NCBI GenBank assembly: GCA_009839975.1
Contig: VXOP01000454.1
Span: 1-36,132, forward strand
Origin: Candidatus Poribacteria bacterium
GTDB taxonomy: Bacteria > Poribacteria > WGA-4E > WGA-3G
DNA length: 36,132 bases
Direction of reading: 5' to 3'
Part shown: positions 24,446 to 32,463 of the stretch, piece by piece
Layout: each line of letters begins with the position of its first letter
Numbering within the stretch: the stretch's first letter is position 1
The notes under the pieces: generated by a model
What the model saw: only the letters and a program-made list of their open reading frames with translations
Told to the model about the DNA's origin: nothing
The model's database searches: none
Translations under genes and position numbers: made by a program

Positions 24446-25270
24446 TTACTCCCACCGTGCCCAAGTAGAAGGTGTGACATAACCTTCATCAGCATAAGGA
24501 TCATCACCAGAAACGACAAACACACCACGATAGTTTCGTTGTCCTTTCCAACTTAGCCACGTAGCGGTACTGCAGTAATGACTCACAAGCACACGGCGAT
24601 AACTATTGCTCCGGTTTTTCTTTGAACGATGCAGAAGATACCCATTGAAGAACAGGACACTACCTGCAGTCATCTCAATAGGGATTTCATCTGAATCATC
24701 AAACCCCTTTGCTTCGTAGCAACTATCAAACTCATCCCGTTTGTCGTGCGGAAACCGATCATATATGACCCCAGAACGATGACTATTCGGCAGTACCCAT
24801 ATACAACCATTCTCCACAGTCGCATCATCCAATGGAATCCATGCACCAACAAGCGATCTATCACGGGTAGGAATAGGGTGCTCATCTTGATGCCAAGGAT
24901 TTCCGGTATGTCCAGGTACTTTTCCTAACATCATAGATTGCATGCACTTCACACCTCCATCCCAGAACGGTATATGTGCACCAACGATTTTCTGCAAAAT
25001 CGCGCACACCTTCGGATGCTCAACATATTTCCGAATAAGTGGACTAATTGCGTGGGGTTCACCGACACACATAATCCTATCTAATATCTCAGTCTCCGTA
25101 GCAGATTCATCCATAGCAGGAATCGCAGCACAATCATATTCCCCTCTGAAGATCCTTAGCATTTCTTCCTTTATTTCGTCACATTCTTCAGGGGATACGA
25201 CATCTGGCACCATCAAATAACCGTTATTTACATAAGATTCTGCGAAACTTTCTGGTGATGTATGCTTCAT
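24446..25270 (-). CDS. phytanoyl-CoA dioxygenase family (PhyH) Fe(II)/2-oxoglutarate enzyme
   Basis: 274 aa. Iron ligands are H127 and D129 in PWHQDEHP and the distal H214 in YLLHRSKKNR; R225 in SNSYRRVLVSHY would bind the 2-oxoglutarate carboxylate. GAWIPLDDATVENGCIWVLP, between them, is typical of the family. These enzymes hydroxylate small molecules, and the family is expanded in Poribacteria and related environmental groups (general knowledge). The substrate is unknown. It is the last gene of a three-gene minus-strand operon, 40 bases after the isomerase. A GGAG sits about 12 bases before the ATG. Confidence 0.88.
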   Translation of the reverse strand: MKHTSPESFAESYVNNGYLMVPDVVSPEECDEIKEEMLRIFRGEYDCAAIPAMDESATETEILDRIMCVGEPHAISPLIRKYVEHPKVCAILQKIVGAHIPFWDGGVKCMQSMMLGKVPGHTGNPWHQDEHPIPTRDRSLVGAWIPLDDATVENGCIWVLPNSHRSGVIYDRFPHDKRDEFDSCYEAKGFDDSDEIPIEMTAGSVLFFNGYLLHRSKKNRSNSYRRVLVSHYCSTATWLSWKGQRNYRGVFVVSGDDPYADEGYVTPSTWARWE

Positions 25271-25310
25271 AATACAGATTCTCCATTTTTTTTCCTGCTC
25301 TAATATAGTT

Positions 25311-26084
25311 TCATCTTAGTATCATTTCCTTAAACTTGGACGTGAAATCGCAGCTGCGTTTTATACTGTCAATATCTTGCATCTTATACTGAACAACAAG
25401 TGGACCTGAAAATTCAATTTCACTCAGTCCTTTTGCAAATGTTTCAAAATCAAAACTCCCGCCTCCCGGTTCACCGCGATCACTTCCTGATACATGCACA
25501 TCCCCTAAACACTTTTCCATCGCCAAGGCAGCAGTGTGCGGATCGGCATTATCGTTAAATAGATGATATGTATCACACGTCAGATAAACAGGCAAACCTG
25601 TATCAGTAATAAAATCGATACCTTCGCGATAATTATCAAGCGGACACCCTTTTTGGAATTCAAGTGCGATTTTGAGGTCGTTTTCTTGGCAAACCGGAAC
25701 CATTTTAGACAAATTGGCTGCAAGCGTTTCCAGTGAATCTTGGCGGGACACACCTTCTGATGGATTAACCCAAACACCAATAAATTCAGCGTTGAATCTA
25801 CAGGCAACATCCAACACAATCTCAAAATGCCGCAGTGCTTCATCTCTTTTTGATGGTGTTGTCAGGATGTGATTCCCAAAACCGATTGTTGGTGCAACAA
25901 GGTTGTGTTTGTCAGCAAGTTTGACTGCATCCACTATTTCGTTTGATGACATCTCTCCAAGAAATGCGTTGTTCACGGGTATGTTAATACCTTCATATCC
26001 TGCGTCAGCAACGAGTTGGAAGATCTCTGCACGTTGGAATCTTCCCAATGTTCCAGAATATGGATCGTAACAGATGGGTAGCAT
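25311..26084 (-). CDS. sugar phosphate isomerase/epimerase (TIM barrel)
   Basis: 257 aa from the ATG at 26084, which follows AAGGAAGGAAAT; the frame is open nine codons further, but that would start before the ribosome-binding site. Barrel motifs: GYEGINIPVNN, LKIALEFQKGC (metal Glu), LTCDTYHLFN (Asp and His), DVHVSGSDRGEPG (His) and LVVQYKM at the end. It resembles AP-endonuclease-2 isomerases such as hydroxypyruvate isomerase or inosose-type enzymes. It lies between a Gfo/Idh/MocA oxidoreductase gene and a PhyH gene, an arrangement suited to sugar or inositol conversion. Confidence 0.78.
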   Translation of the reverse strand: MLPICYDPYSGTLGRFQRAEIFQLVADAGYEGINIPVNNAFLGEMSSNEIVDAVKLADKHNLVAPTIGFGNHILTTPSKRDEALRHFEIVLDVACRFNAEFIGVWVNPSEGVSRQDSLETLAANLSKMVPVCQENDLKIALEFQKGCPLDNYREGIDFITDTGLPVYLTCDTYHLFNDNADPHTAALAMEKCLGDVHVSGSDRGEPGGGSFDFETFAKGLSEIEFSGPLVVQYKMQDIDSIKRSCDFTSKFKEMILR

Positions 26085-26117
26085 GATATTTCCTTCCTTT
26101 GTTCTGACCAATTTCTT

Positions 26118-27158
26118 TTAATCAATGTAGCCAATTTGTTCACGCCATGTATCTAACAGCTGCATGTTCCCCAGTGTATCATCCCAAGACATTGCGGGTG
26201 CTTGTCGGTCATCAATATGGTCTGCAACCATATCTGCTTCATAAGTAAAGAGATCTCTATCTACCTCAACACTTACCTCAGTTACGCCGCCGCGTTTATT
26301 TGAACGAAGTATAATTTGACTTGGTGGGAAGGTTGTATCCAACGGCAATGGTGTTCGCGCCCCTCTACACGGTGATGAGGGTAACCAAGGATTTGGAATG
26401 CTGATGGTCCCACCTGATCCGTAAATTGTCACACTACTGCCGATATTGCAGGCAACTGCGGTACTGATTTCAGCAATAATATCGTTTTCAAATTTCAACG
26501 TAGCTGCTGCAATATGATCAACACCTGTAGGTCCCAACACACCATTGGCTTTCACGGAGATTGGGTCCAAGAACAGTCTGTTTGCAGCTGCGCCTGCAAC
26601 TTTGCGTGCCATGGATGCGGGATAACACCCGACATCAAGGATACCTCCGCCTCCCATTTCCCGATTGAATAACCTACTTTGCGGGTTGAAATTTGATTGA
26701 AAACCGAAGGATGCACGGATAAAACGCACCTCCCCTATTTCATCATTTTGTATCAAGTCTACCATGCGTTGTATCTGTGGATGACAACGATACATGAATG
26801 CTTCCATCAGAAACACATCGTTTTCCTTAGCCGCGTTGACCATGGATAACGCATTTTCATGATTGATACTGATAGGTTTTTCAACTAAGACATGCTTCTT
26901 TGCTTGTGCAGCTTTAATTGTCCATTCTGCATGATATGGATGAATAGTCGCAATATAGACAGCATCAATATTGCTATCAGACAATAGTTCCTCATAGCTT
27001 CCGTAATGATGTGGGATACCGAAATTATCTGCAAACTTTTCCGCCCGTGAAATATCACGGCTTGCCACAGCATATATCTTACCAGAATCAGTAAAACGCA
27101 TACCGTTACAGAAAACATGTGCGATACCCCCCGGACCAATTACACCCCAATTTAACAT
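26118..27158 (-). CDS. Gfo/Idh/MocA family NAD(P)-dependent oxidoreductase
   Basis: 346 aa. The start is taken as the ATG at 27158, because GGAG lies nine bases upstream; the in-frame ATG five codons earlier has no site. The Rossmann fold opens with WGVIGPGGIAHVF, E93-K94-P95 is the family EKP motif, and GGGGILDVGCYPASMA (D165, Y169) belongs to the C-terminal domain. Family members oxidise or dehydrate sugars, myo-inositol or sugar nucleotides. It is the first gene of the operon with the isomerase barrel (33 bases) and the dioxygenase. A good promoter lies upstream (27229-27201). Confidence 0.85.
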   Translation of the reverse strand: MLNWGVIGPGGIAHVFCNGMRFTDSGKIYAVASRDISRAEKFADNFGIPHHYGSYEELLSDSNIDAVYIATIHPYHAEWTIKAAQAKKHVLVEKPISINHENALSMVNAAKENDVFLMEAFMYRCHPQIQRMVDLIQNDEIGEVRFIRASFGFQSNFNPQSRLFNREMGGGGILDVGCYPASMARKVAGAAANRLFLDPISVKANGVLGPTGVDHIAAATLKFENDIIAEISTAVACNIGSSVTIYGSGGTISIPNPWLPSSPCRGARTPLPLDTTFPPSQIILRSNKRGGVTEVSVEVDRDLFTYEADMVADHIDDRQAPAMSWDDTLGNMQLLDTWREQIGYID

Positions 27159-27200
27159 AAACTGTATCTCCATCTAATAAGTTTGTTGTATTGATGCCTC

Positions 27201-27229
27201 AGTATAACACGTTATGTTTTTTCTGGCAA
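27201..27229 (-). promoter_or_regulatory. promoter of the minus-strand sugar operon
   Basis: On the minus strand TTGCCA (27229-27224) and TATACT (27206-27201) are each one base from consensus, with a 17-base spacer. It lies about 43 bases upstream of the oxidoreductase start. Confidence 0.6.
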
Positions 27230-27268
27230 TAAGTAGTGGAAGGTTACAGGGATAGTGGGATTTAACTA

Positions 27269-27298
27269 TTGACTTTCTAACACATATTAAAGTATAAT
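27269..27298 (+). promoter_or_regulatory. promoter of the E1-like cassette
   Basis: TTGACT (27269-27274), an 18-base spacer and a perfect TATAAT (27293-27298), 73 bases before the ATG at 27371. It faces away from the promoter at 27201-27229, so the interval is a divergent control region. Confidence 0.6.
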
Positions 27299-27370
27299 AC
27301 ATTTCAATATCAACAAAGTGTTTGTTAATAATACAGATATATCCAATATAAAATCAAAAACAGGAAAAAC

Positions 27371-27625
27371 ATGGCAACGATTATAAAACATAATACAACT
27401 GGAAAAAATTACTGCTTACTCGGTACAGGTTTTGGGGTTTTCCAATCTTCAAAACCGCACTTTCTATTAGGTGACTGGCTCGCCGATGTGAAAGAAGGTG
27501 AATACGCTTTGGTATGCGTTTGTGATAGTGCGGGTAAGGTTTTCTGGATAGATGCCCAAGATGTAACAGTCGTCAGCGTTGATGGACAAAACATAGGAGA
27601 ATTAAATCTCAGTTCATTAATATAA
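27371..27625 (+). CDS. 84-aa conserved-looking hypothetical protein
   Basis: No family is recognised. The protein is small, has no signal peptide, and reads like a compact beta-rich domain (YCLLGTGFGVF, LLGDWLADVKEGEYALVCVC, FWIDAQDVTVVSVDG), with cysteines at 14, 49 and 51. It has AGGAAAA before the ATG and its own promoter. The position at the head of an E1-like gene cassette suggests a linked role, but it lacks the C-terminal Gly-Gly expected of a MoaD/ThiS-like partner. Confidence 0.6.
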   Translation: MATIIKHNTTGKNYCLLGTGFGVFQSSKPHFLLGDWLADVKEGEYALVCVCDSAGKVFWIDAQDVTVVSVDGQNIGELNLSSLI

Positions 27626-27693
27626 CTTGTCTTATATCATAACCCAAGTAGACATTGATAGTACACATTTACGAAAGGAAACATATTTACCGA

Positions 27694-28272
27694 ATGGATT
27701 TACAGCAGATCAATATTAAGGTTTTTGCTACTGAGGATAGTGAAGTTAACTACACCAATTTTATCAAAGTCTTCAACCGTTGGATGGAAGAGGCAGATTC
27801 CGATGATTATCTCAATTATGCCGACTATTCACATGTTGATGCAGGACCCGGTGTCTTATTGATTTTAAAGCAGGAAAACTATAGCATTGACAATGCATAT
27901 CATGAACCGGGTTTCCTCTATAACAGGAAGCATGAAGTTGAAGGAGATAACGCAGAGAAGATTCGCTTTGCACTCTCCGAAACACTCTCCAAATGTCAAC
28001 TGCTTGAAGCCTCAGAAGAATTGGAAAATGCTATACATTTCAACGGAAATGATATCCTGTTTATGATTAACAATCGGAACATTGCACCGAATACTGCTGA
28101 AACAGCGGAAACGATTCAAGAAAACCTTGAACCTATACTGAAACAGATGTATGGTGATGATGATTTCCAGATAGAGCGCACCTCTGAGGATGCTCGCGAA
28201 CGGTTTGCAGTGCGTGTCTCCGCCAATTCAGACAAACAGATTCCTGAACTTCTCTCCAATCTCGGAGCTTAA
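27694..28272 (+). CDS. 192-aa hypothetical protein upstream of the E1 enzyme
   Basis: Unrecognised, acidic and apparently cytoplasmic. The N-terminal part (INIKVFATEDSEVNYTNFIK) and middle (SHVDAGPGVLLILKQENYSI) suggest an alpha/beta fold. The open frame extends to a TTG at 27655, but the ATG at 27694, with AAAGGAAA about 13 bases upstream, is a better start. It ends one base before the E1-like start codon, so translation is probably coupled. Tight linkage to the MoeB/ThiF-like enzyme makes it a candidate partner or substrate. The C-terminus (ELLSNLGA) has no Gly-Gly. Confidence 0.6.
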   Translation: MDLQQINIKVFATEDSEVNYTNFIKVFNRWMEEADSDDYLNYADYSHVDAGPGVLLILKQENYSIDNAYHEPGFLYNRKHEVEGDNAEKIRFALSETLSKCQLLEASEELENAIHFNGNDILFMINNRNIAPNTAETAETIQENLEPILKQMYGDDDFQIERTSEDARERFAVRVSANSDKQIPELLSNLGA

Positions 28273-28273
28273 G

Positions 28274-29080
28274 ATGTATAATTTCACGAATGAACAGATT
28301 GAACGATACAGTCGACACATTATCCTAAAAGAGGTGGGTGGAATTGGACAGACAAAACTGCTTGAATCGAAAGTGTTGCTGATCGGTGCAGGTGGACTCG
28401 GTTCGCCTATCGGTGTATACCTCGCAGCCGCAGGTGTCGGTACACTCGGAATTATTGATGATGATGTTGTTGACTTGAGTAACCTACAACGACAGATTTT
28501 ACACGGTACAAGTGATATCGGCATACCGAAAACAAAATCCGCAGAAGCCAGTATTACAGAGATGAACCCTGATGTGAAAGTCATCCCCTACAATGAACGT
28601 ATCAACTCACAGAACGCTTTCCAAATATTGGAACAATACGATCTGATTGTTGATGGATGCGATAACTTTCCAACCCGTTATCTCCTCAATGATGCATGTG
28701 TCATGCTTGGGAAACCGATCGTTCACGGTAGCATATTCCAGTTTGAAGGACAGGTTACTGTGCTTTATCCGGGGAAAGGTCCGTGTTATCGATGCGTATT
28801 TCGCGAACCGCCTCCTGAGGGTTTAGCACCGAGTTGTCAAGAGGCAGGTGTGTTTGGCGTGTTACCCGGTATCATCGGGACAATTCAAGCCGTTGAAGCC
28901 ATCAAAGTGCTATTAGATATTGGTGAATCGTTGATTGGAACACTCCTACTATTCAACGCGTTGACGATGGAGTTTCAGCGACTCAAACTGCGTCAAGATG
29001 ATGGATGTCCCATGTGTGGCGAGAAACCGACTATTACAGAACTAATTGATTATGAGGAATTTTGCGAAGTGCGGTTGTAG
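28274..29080 (+). CDS. MoeB/ThiF family E1-like adenylating enzyme
   Basis: 268 aa from the ATG at 28274, one base after the previous stop; an open extension to 28190 overlaps that gene and is not family-like. The nucleotide site is GAGGLGSP (39-45 region), followed by DDDVVDLSNLQRQ (R73), K86 and the D130 region. Two zinc pairs, CYRC (171/174) and CPMC (245/248), are intact, and C188 in APSCQEAGVFG is the expected catalytic or thioester cysteine. Such enzymes adenylate the C-terminus of a ubiquitin-like sulfur carrier for molybdopterin, thiamine or cysteine synthesis. No MoaD/ThiS gene is adjacent, so its partner is open. Confidence 0.9.
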   Translation: MYNFTNEQIERYSRHIILKEVGGIGQTKLLESKVLLIGAGGLGSPIGVYLAAAGVGTLGIIDDDVVDLSNLQRQILHGTSDIGIPKTKSAEASITEMNPDVKVIPYNERINSQNAFQILEQYDLIVDGCDNFPTRYLLNDACVMLGKPIVHGSIFQFEGQVTVLYPGKGPCYRCVFREPPPEGLAPSCQEAGVFGVLPGIIGTIQAVEAIKVLLDIGESLIGTLLLFNALTMEFQRLKLRQDDGCPMCGEKPTITELIDYEEFCEVRL

Positions 29081-29121
29081 GTGCAGATCAAGGATCGGTC
29101 ATTATTAGGAGAAACGATTCA

Positions 29122-29304
29122 ATGCACGAAGTGACACAGGCAATTATAGTACTGACAATCGTCATGGTATTTATTGCAGTTAAGCTACTCCAAATCGGCA
29201 GAACTCTTAAAGTTCAGAGCGATAATTTAGAAAAAATTGCAAGGAATCTTGAGCGTTTAATCTATTATGCAACTGTTGATAATAGGACGAAGTCAGACGA
29301 ATAG
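29122..29304 (+). CDS. 60-aa small membrane protein
   Basis: An AGGAG at 29107-29111 points to the ATG at 29122; the frame is open to 29062, but that part overlaps the E1-like gene. Residues 5-24 (TQAIIVLTIVMVFIAVKLLQ) form one membrane helix, followed by an amphipathic, charged helix (SDNLEKIARNLERLIYY) that may be a short coiled coil. It is probably the last gene of the cassette: a strong hairpin lies 20 bases downstream. Function unknown. Confidence 0.6.
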   Translation: MHEVTQAIIVLTIVMVFIAVKLLQIGRTLKVQSDNLEKIARNLERLIYYATVDNRTKSDE

Positions 29305-29324
29305 AGAACATAAACATGAAAAGT

Positions 29325-29363
29325 TTCAGACCCACTGTAGATTCTACCAACAGTGGGTCTGAA
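29325..29363. terminator. bidirectional hairpin between convergent genes
   Basis: TTCAGACCCACTG (29325-29337) pairs perfectly with CAGTGGGTCTGAA (29351-29363), a 13-bp stem. The 13-base loop itself contains a small GTAGA-t-TCTAC palindrome. There is no U-tract. It sits between the cassette and the convergent aldehyde dehydrogenase gene and could end transcripts in both directions. Confidence 0.6.
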
Positions 29364-29382
29364 TCTATACAACAGTATTCAC

Positions 29383-30801
29383 TTAACCTTCCAAATGGAA
29401 AATTGCCATTTTTAACTCTGTCATCTCTTCAATGGCGTATTTGGGACCCTCTTTACCCATACCGCTTTCTTTCACACCGCCATACGGCATTAGATCCGCA
29501 CGCCACTGGGTTCCCCAATTCACCATGAGGTTACCAGATTCGACTTCTCGGACAAATTTCATTGCCCAATCAACGTTCTGCGTAAAGATAGCTGCACTCA
29601 AGCCGTAGTTTGTGTCATTTGCCAAGGCAATTGCTTCGTCAATGTCGTTGACACGGGTCACACCGACAGCAGGCCCGAAAACTTCATCACAAGAGATTTT
29701 CATTTCTGGTTTGACATTCGCAAGGATCGCTGGTGTAACAAACTGATCCTGCTTATCACCCCCTGTGAGGAGCTCCGCACCATCTGAAACAGCCTCCTGT
29801 ATCCATTCAGCGACACGGGTAGCATCACCTTCGCGAATCATCGGGCCCATCCGAACACCCTCTTCCAGAGGATTACCGATACCAATCTGGGATACTTCTG
29901 ATTGGAATGCATCTAAGAAGTCTCCGTAGATTTTCTCGTGTGCAATGACGCGTTGTGTAGAGATACATACCTGTCCAGCATTAGAGTACCCAGACGCCGC
30001 AGCTGCCTTTGCCACCTTTTCTGGATCAGCATCGGGCATGACAATGAGCGGTGAATTTGAACCGAGCTCCATCGTAACCCGTTTTAATCCTGCAACTTTA
30101 CAGATATGTTCACCAACATCACGGCTACCTGTAAAGGTGATCTTGCGAACACGTCTATCTTCACAAAGTGCATCTCCGATTTCTCCACCTGGACCTGTAA
30201 CACACTGTATGGCTTCTGGTGGCGTCCCAGCTTCTAAGAAAAGTTCAACTAATTTTAGCGCGGAGAGAGGTGTATCTGTGGCAGGTTTGATGATGATCGC
30301 ATTGCCACCCGCAATCGCCGGACCAGCTTTGTGGCATACAAGATGTAAAGGGAAGTTGAAAGGACTGATGCCGACAACGATGCCACACGGAACACGCACG
30401 GTAAAACCCATCTTGTTTTTCACACCGGGTGCACCTTCAAGAGGGATAGTTTCACCCGTAACACGTTTTGCTTCTTCTGCTGATAGTGCAATAATTTCTG
30501 ATGCGCGCGATGCTTCACCGGTTGCTTCAGCGATTATCTTCCCTTCTTCGCGTGTTATAACTTCAGCCAATTCATCTACTTTTTCCACCATTAAATCTGC
30601 GACTTTACGCAGAATTTCATAACGTTCATATCCTGTCATCTCTGCCATGATTTTCGCACCGCGTTCTGCGGTACGTATAGCAGTTTCAACGTCGCTTGCA
30701 TCACCTTTAGGGACAGTATCAACAACTGAACCATCAAAAGGACTCAGGACATCAATTTTGTTAGATTTGTCAACCCATTCTCCACCAACATGCATTTGCA
30801 T
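29383..30801 (-). CDS. NAD(P)-dependent aldehyde dehydrogenase
   Basis: 472 aa, a complete ALDH-superfamily protein. Catalytic features are N149 in ISPFNF, K172 in IIKPATDTP, E245 in TMELGSNSP and the nucleophile C279 in SNAGQVCIS; GVKESGMGKEGPKYAIEEM is the usual C-terminal signature. It resembles lactaldehyde, succinate-semialdehyde or non-phosphorylating glyceraldehyde-3-phosphate dehydrogenases; the substrate cannot be fixed from sequence alone. The start (MQMHVGGEWV) is the family N-terminus. The upstream LamG gene ends 44 bases before it, so the genes may be co-transcribed, although their cellular locations differ. Confidence 0.9.
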   Translation of the reverse strand: MQMHVGGEWVDKSNKIDVLSPFDGSVVDTVPKGDASDVETAIRTAERGAKIMAEMTGYERYEILRKVADLMVEKVDELAEVITREEGKIIAEATGEASRASEIIALSAEEAKRVTGETIPLEGAPGVKNKMGFTVRVPCGIVVGISPFNFPLHLVCHKAGPAIAGGNAIIIKPATDTPLSALKLVELFLEAGTPPEAIQCVTGPGGEIGDALCEDRRVRKITFTGSRDVGEHICKVAGLKRVTMELGSNSPLIVMPDADPEKVAKAAAASGYSNAGQVCISTQRVIAHEKIYGDFLDAFQSEVSQIGIGNPLEEGVRMGPMIREGDATRVAEWIQEAVSDGAELLTGGDKQDQFVTPAILANVKPEMKISCDEVFGPAVGVTRVNDIDEAIALANDTNYGLSAAIFTQNVDWAMKFVREVESGNLMVNWGTQWRADLMPYGGVKESGMGKEGPKYAIEEMTELKMAIFHLEG

Positions 30802-30845
30802 AATTCGTTATCTCCATTTCTTGATTAGCACATCATGTGCGTAAA

Positions 30846-31610
30846 TTATTTAGTCTTTAGTAAACCCCATGTAAGAGTTGCTTTTCCTGTTGCTTCAACG
30901 GCGGCATAATCAGCTAAACCGTTGTCCTTGACAGCGTTAACTTCATCTTCAGAAAGTGCTTGTGTAAAGAATCCGACTTCGTCGAAAAGTCCAGTCGCTG
31001 CAACGTTTCCAGGACGCGCACCTATCCAGATAGGGGATTCACTTGTATCAAGTGTTCCACCACTTGCACTTTCACCATCCAGTTTTCCATCTATATACAT
31101 CTGCACCTTACTTCCATCGTAGACTTTTGCTACATGGTGCCAGTCGCTATCAGCGATTATTGTTTTTCCCTCTATGCGTCCTTCTTGACCGTTGACATGC
31201 CACATAAACACGGGAAAGTCATTTTGGTGTATCCAGATATCAAGATGCCGGACATTCTCCGGTTCGGGCCAAACATCACCGTTTCTCCATACAATATATT
31301 GCCATGAGGCAGCATTCAACTTTACCCACGCGACAAACGTGTACGGGTCTGCGTTGAAAACATCGTCGTGTTCTATACGGACATAACTATTTCCCTGACC
31401 TGGAAATTCCAATGCACCTCGGAATTTACCGTTGTTGACCCAGGTCAAAGAACCTTTTATTTCTCCATCGTGTCCACTGACAATATCTGTTACAGTATCT
31501 CCTCCATCATCATCAAATAACCATGCGCTTGCTAAACCAAGTTTCACTGCGTGTGCTGACGTGACAGCGATACCTATAACTAAAATCAGACTCAATACGG
31601 TTGTTTTCAT
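30846..31610 (-). CDS. secreted LamG-domain protein, paralogue 1
   Basis: 254 aa. The signal peptide MKTTVLSLILVIGIAVTSAHA is followed by a single LamG/concanavalin-A-like domain: SAWLFDDDGGDTVTDIVSGH, YTFVAWVKLNAASWQYIVWR, DSDWHHVAKVYDGSKVQMYI, DGKLDGE and IWIGARPG. The protein ends with GKATLTWGLLKTK, the TTWG-type tail motif. LamG domains bind sugars or proteins, often with Ca. The ATG has AAAAGGAG upstream. A close paralogue is encoded 53 bases upstream; the pair is probably a tandem duplication. Confidence 0.85.
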   Translation of the reverse strand: MKTTVLSLILVIGIAVTSAHAVKLGLASAWLFDDDGGDTVTDIVSGHDGEIKGSLTWVNNGKFRGALEFPGQGNSYVRIEHDDVFNADPYTFVAWVKLNAASWQYIVWRNGDVWPEPENVRHLDIWIHQNDFPVFMWHVNGQEGRIEGKTIIADSDWHHVAKVYDGSKVQMYIDGKLDGESASGGTLDTSESPIWIGARPGNVAATGLFDEVGFFTQALSEDEVNAVKDNGLADYAAVEATGKATLTWGLLKTK

Positions 31611-31663
31611 CGTGTTTTCTCCTTTTGCTCTATAAGTAATCGGGATCGGATAATTGAGTTATT

Positions 31664-32434
31664 TTATTTTCGTGCTTTTAAATATGCCCACGTAATTGTT
31701 GTTTTACCCGCGGCATCAACTGCTGCAAAGTCTAATAAACCGCTGTTTTTCACAGCGTTAACTTCATCTTCAGAAAGTGCTTGTGTAAAGAATCCTACTT
31801 CGTCAAATAGACCTGTAGCTGCTATACCACCCGGACGCGCGCCAATCCATATAGGGGACTCATTGGTATCCAAAGTGCCGTCACTCAGTTTTTCGCCATC
31901 CAGTTCACCATCAATGAACATCATGACTTTTTCACCATCGTAGACTTTTGCTATGTGGTGCCATCTGTCATCAGTTATGACGGTCGGACCATCAATCTGT
32001 CCTTTATGTTTACCCGCAGTCCACATGAAAACAGGAAAACCTTCGTCATGAATCCATATATCCATGTGTCGTATTTCTTCTGATTCGGGCCAAGCATCCC
32101 CATTTCTCCAAACGATATACTGCCAAGAAGCAGGTTTTAACTTTACCCACGCGACGAAAGTATAGGAAGCCGCATTGAAAACATCGCCATGAGGAATACG
32201 GATATGACTATCACTCTTACCTGAGAACCTTATTGCACTGCCGATTTTTCCGTAAAAGGTCCTATTTAGTTTTCCTATGATAACGCCATCATGAGTGCCT
32301 ACAACGTCTTTAATCACATCACCACTTCTCTCTTCAAACAACCACGCGCTGACTAAACCGAGTTTTCCAGCATGTGTAGAAGATACCAGCACGACAAAAG
32401 TGAGTAATATATTTAAAATTACTGTCTTTACCAT
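31664..32434 (-). CDS. secreted LamG-domain protein, paralogue 2
   Basis: 256 aa from the ATG at 32434; the open frame extends to 32476, but that start gives a charged leader before the signal peptide MVKTVILNILLTFVVLVSST. The domain matches its neighbour nearly strand for strand (SAWLFEERSGDVIKD, YTFVAWVKLKPASWQYIVWR, DDRWHHIAKVYDGEKVMMFI). It ends with GKTTITWAYLKARK, where the motif's Gly is Ala. DNA around the shared FFTQALSEDEVNAVK segment is strongly conserved between the two genes. Confidence 0.85.
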   Translation of the reverse strand: MVKTVILNILLTFVVLVSSTHAGKLGLVSAWLFEERSGDVIKDVVGTHDGVIIGKLNRTFYGKIGSAIRFSGKSDSHIRIPHGDVFNAASYTFVAWVKLKPASWQYIVWRNGDAWPESEEIRHMDIWIHDEGFPVFMWTAGKHKGQIDGPTVITDDRWHHIAKVYDGEKVMMFIDGELDGEKLSDGTLDTNESPIWIGARPGGIAATGLFDEVGFFTQALSEDEVNAVKNSGLLDFAAVDAAGKTTITWAYLKARK

Positions 32435-32463
32435 ATTTCGTTTCTTATCTCCGTGTTGCCATC

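Noticed and set aside
28190-28273. 28-residue N-terminal extension of the E1-like gene
   Set aside because: It overlaps the upstream gene in another frame; the ATG at 28274 gives the normal MoeB/ThiF N-terminus.
29945-30622. 225-aa plus-strand open frame inside the aldehyde dehydrogenase gene
   Set aside because: Antisense to an intact ALDH with all catalytic residues; the translation shows no domain and is Ser/Ala/Pro-rich.
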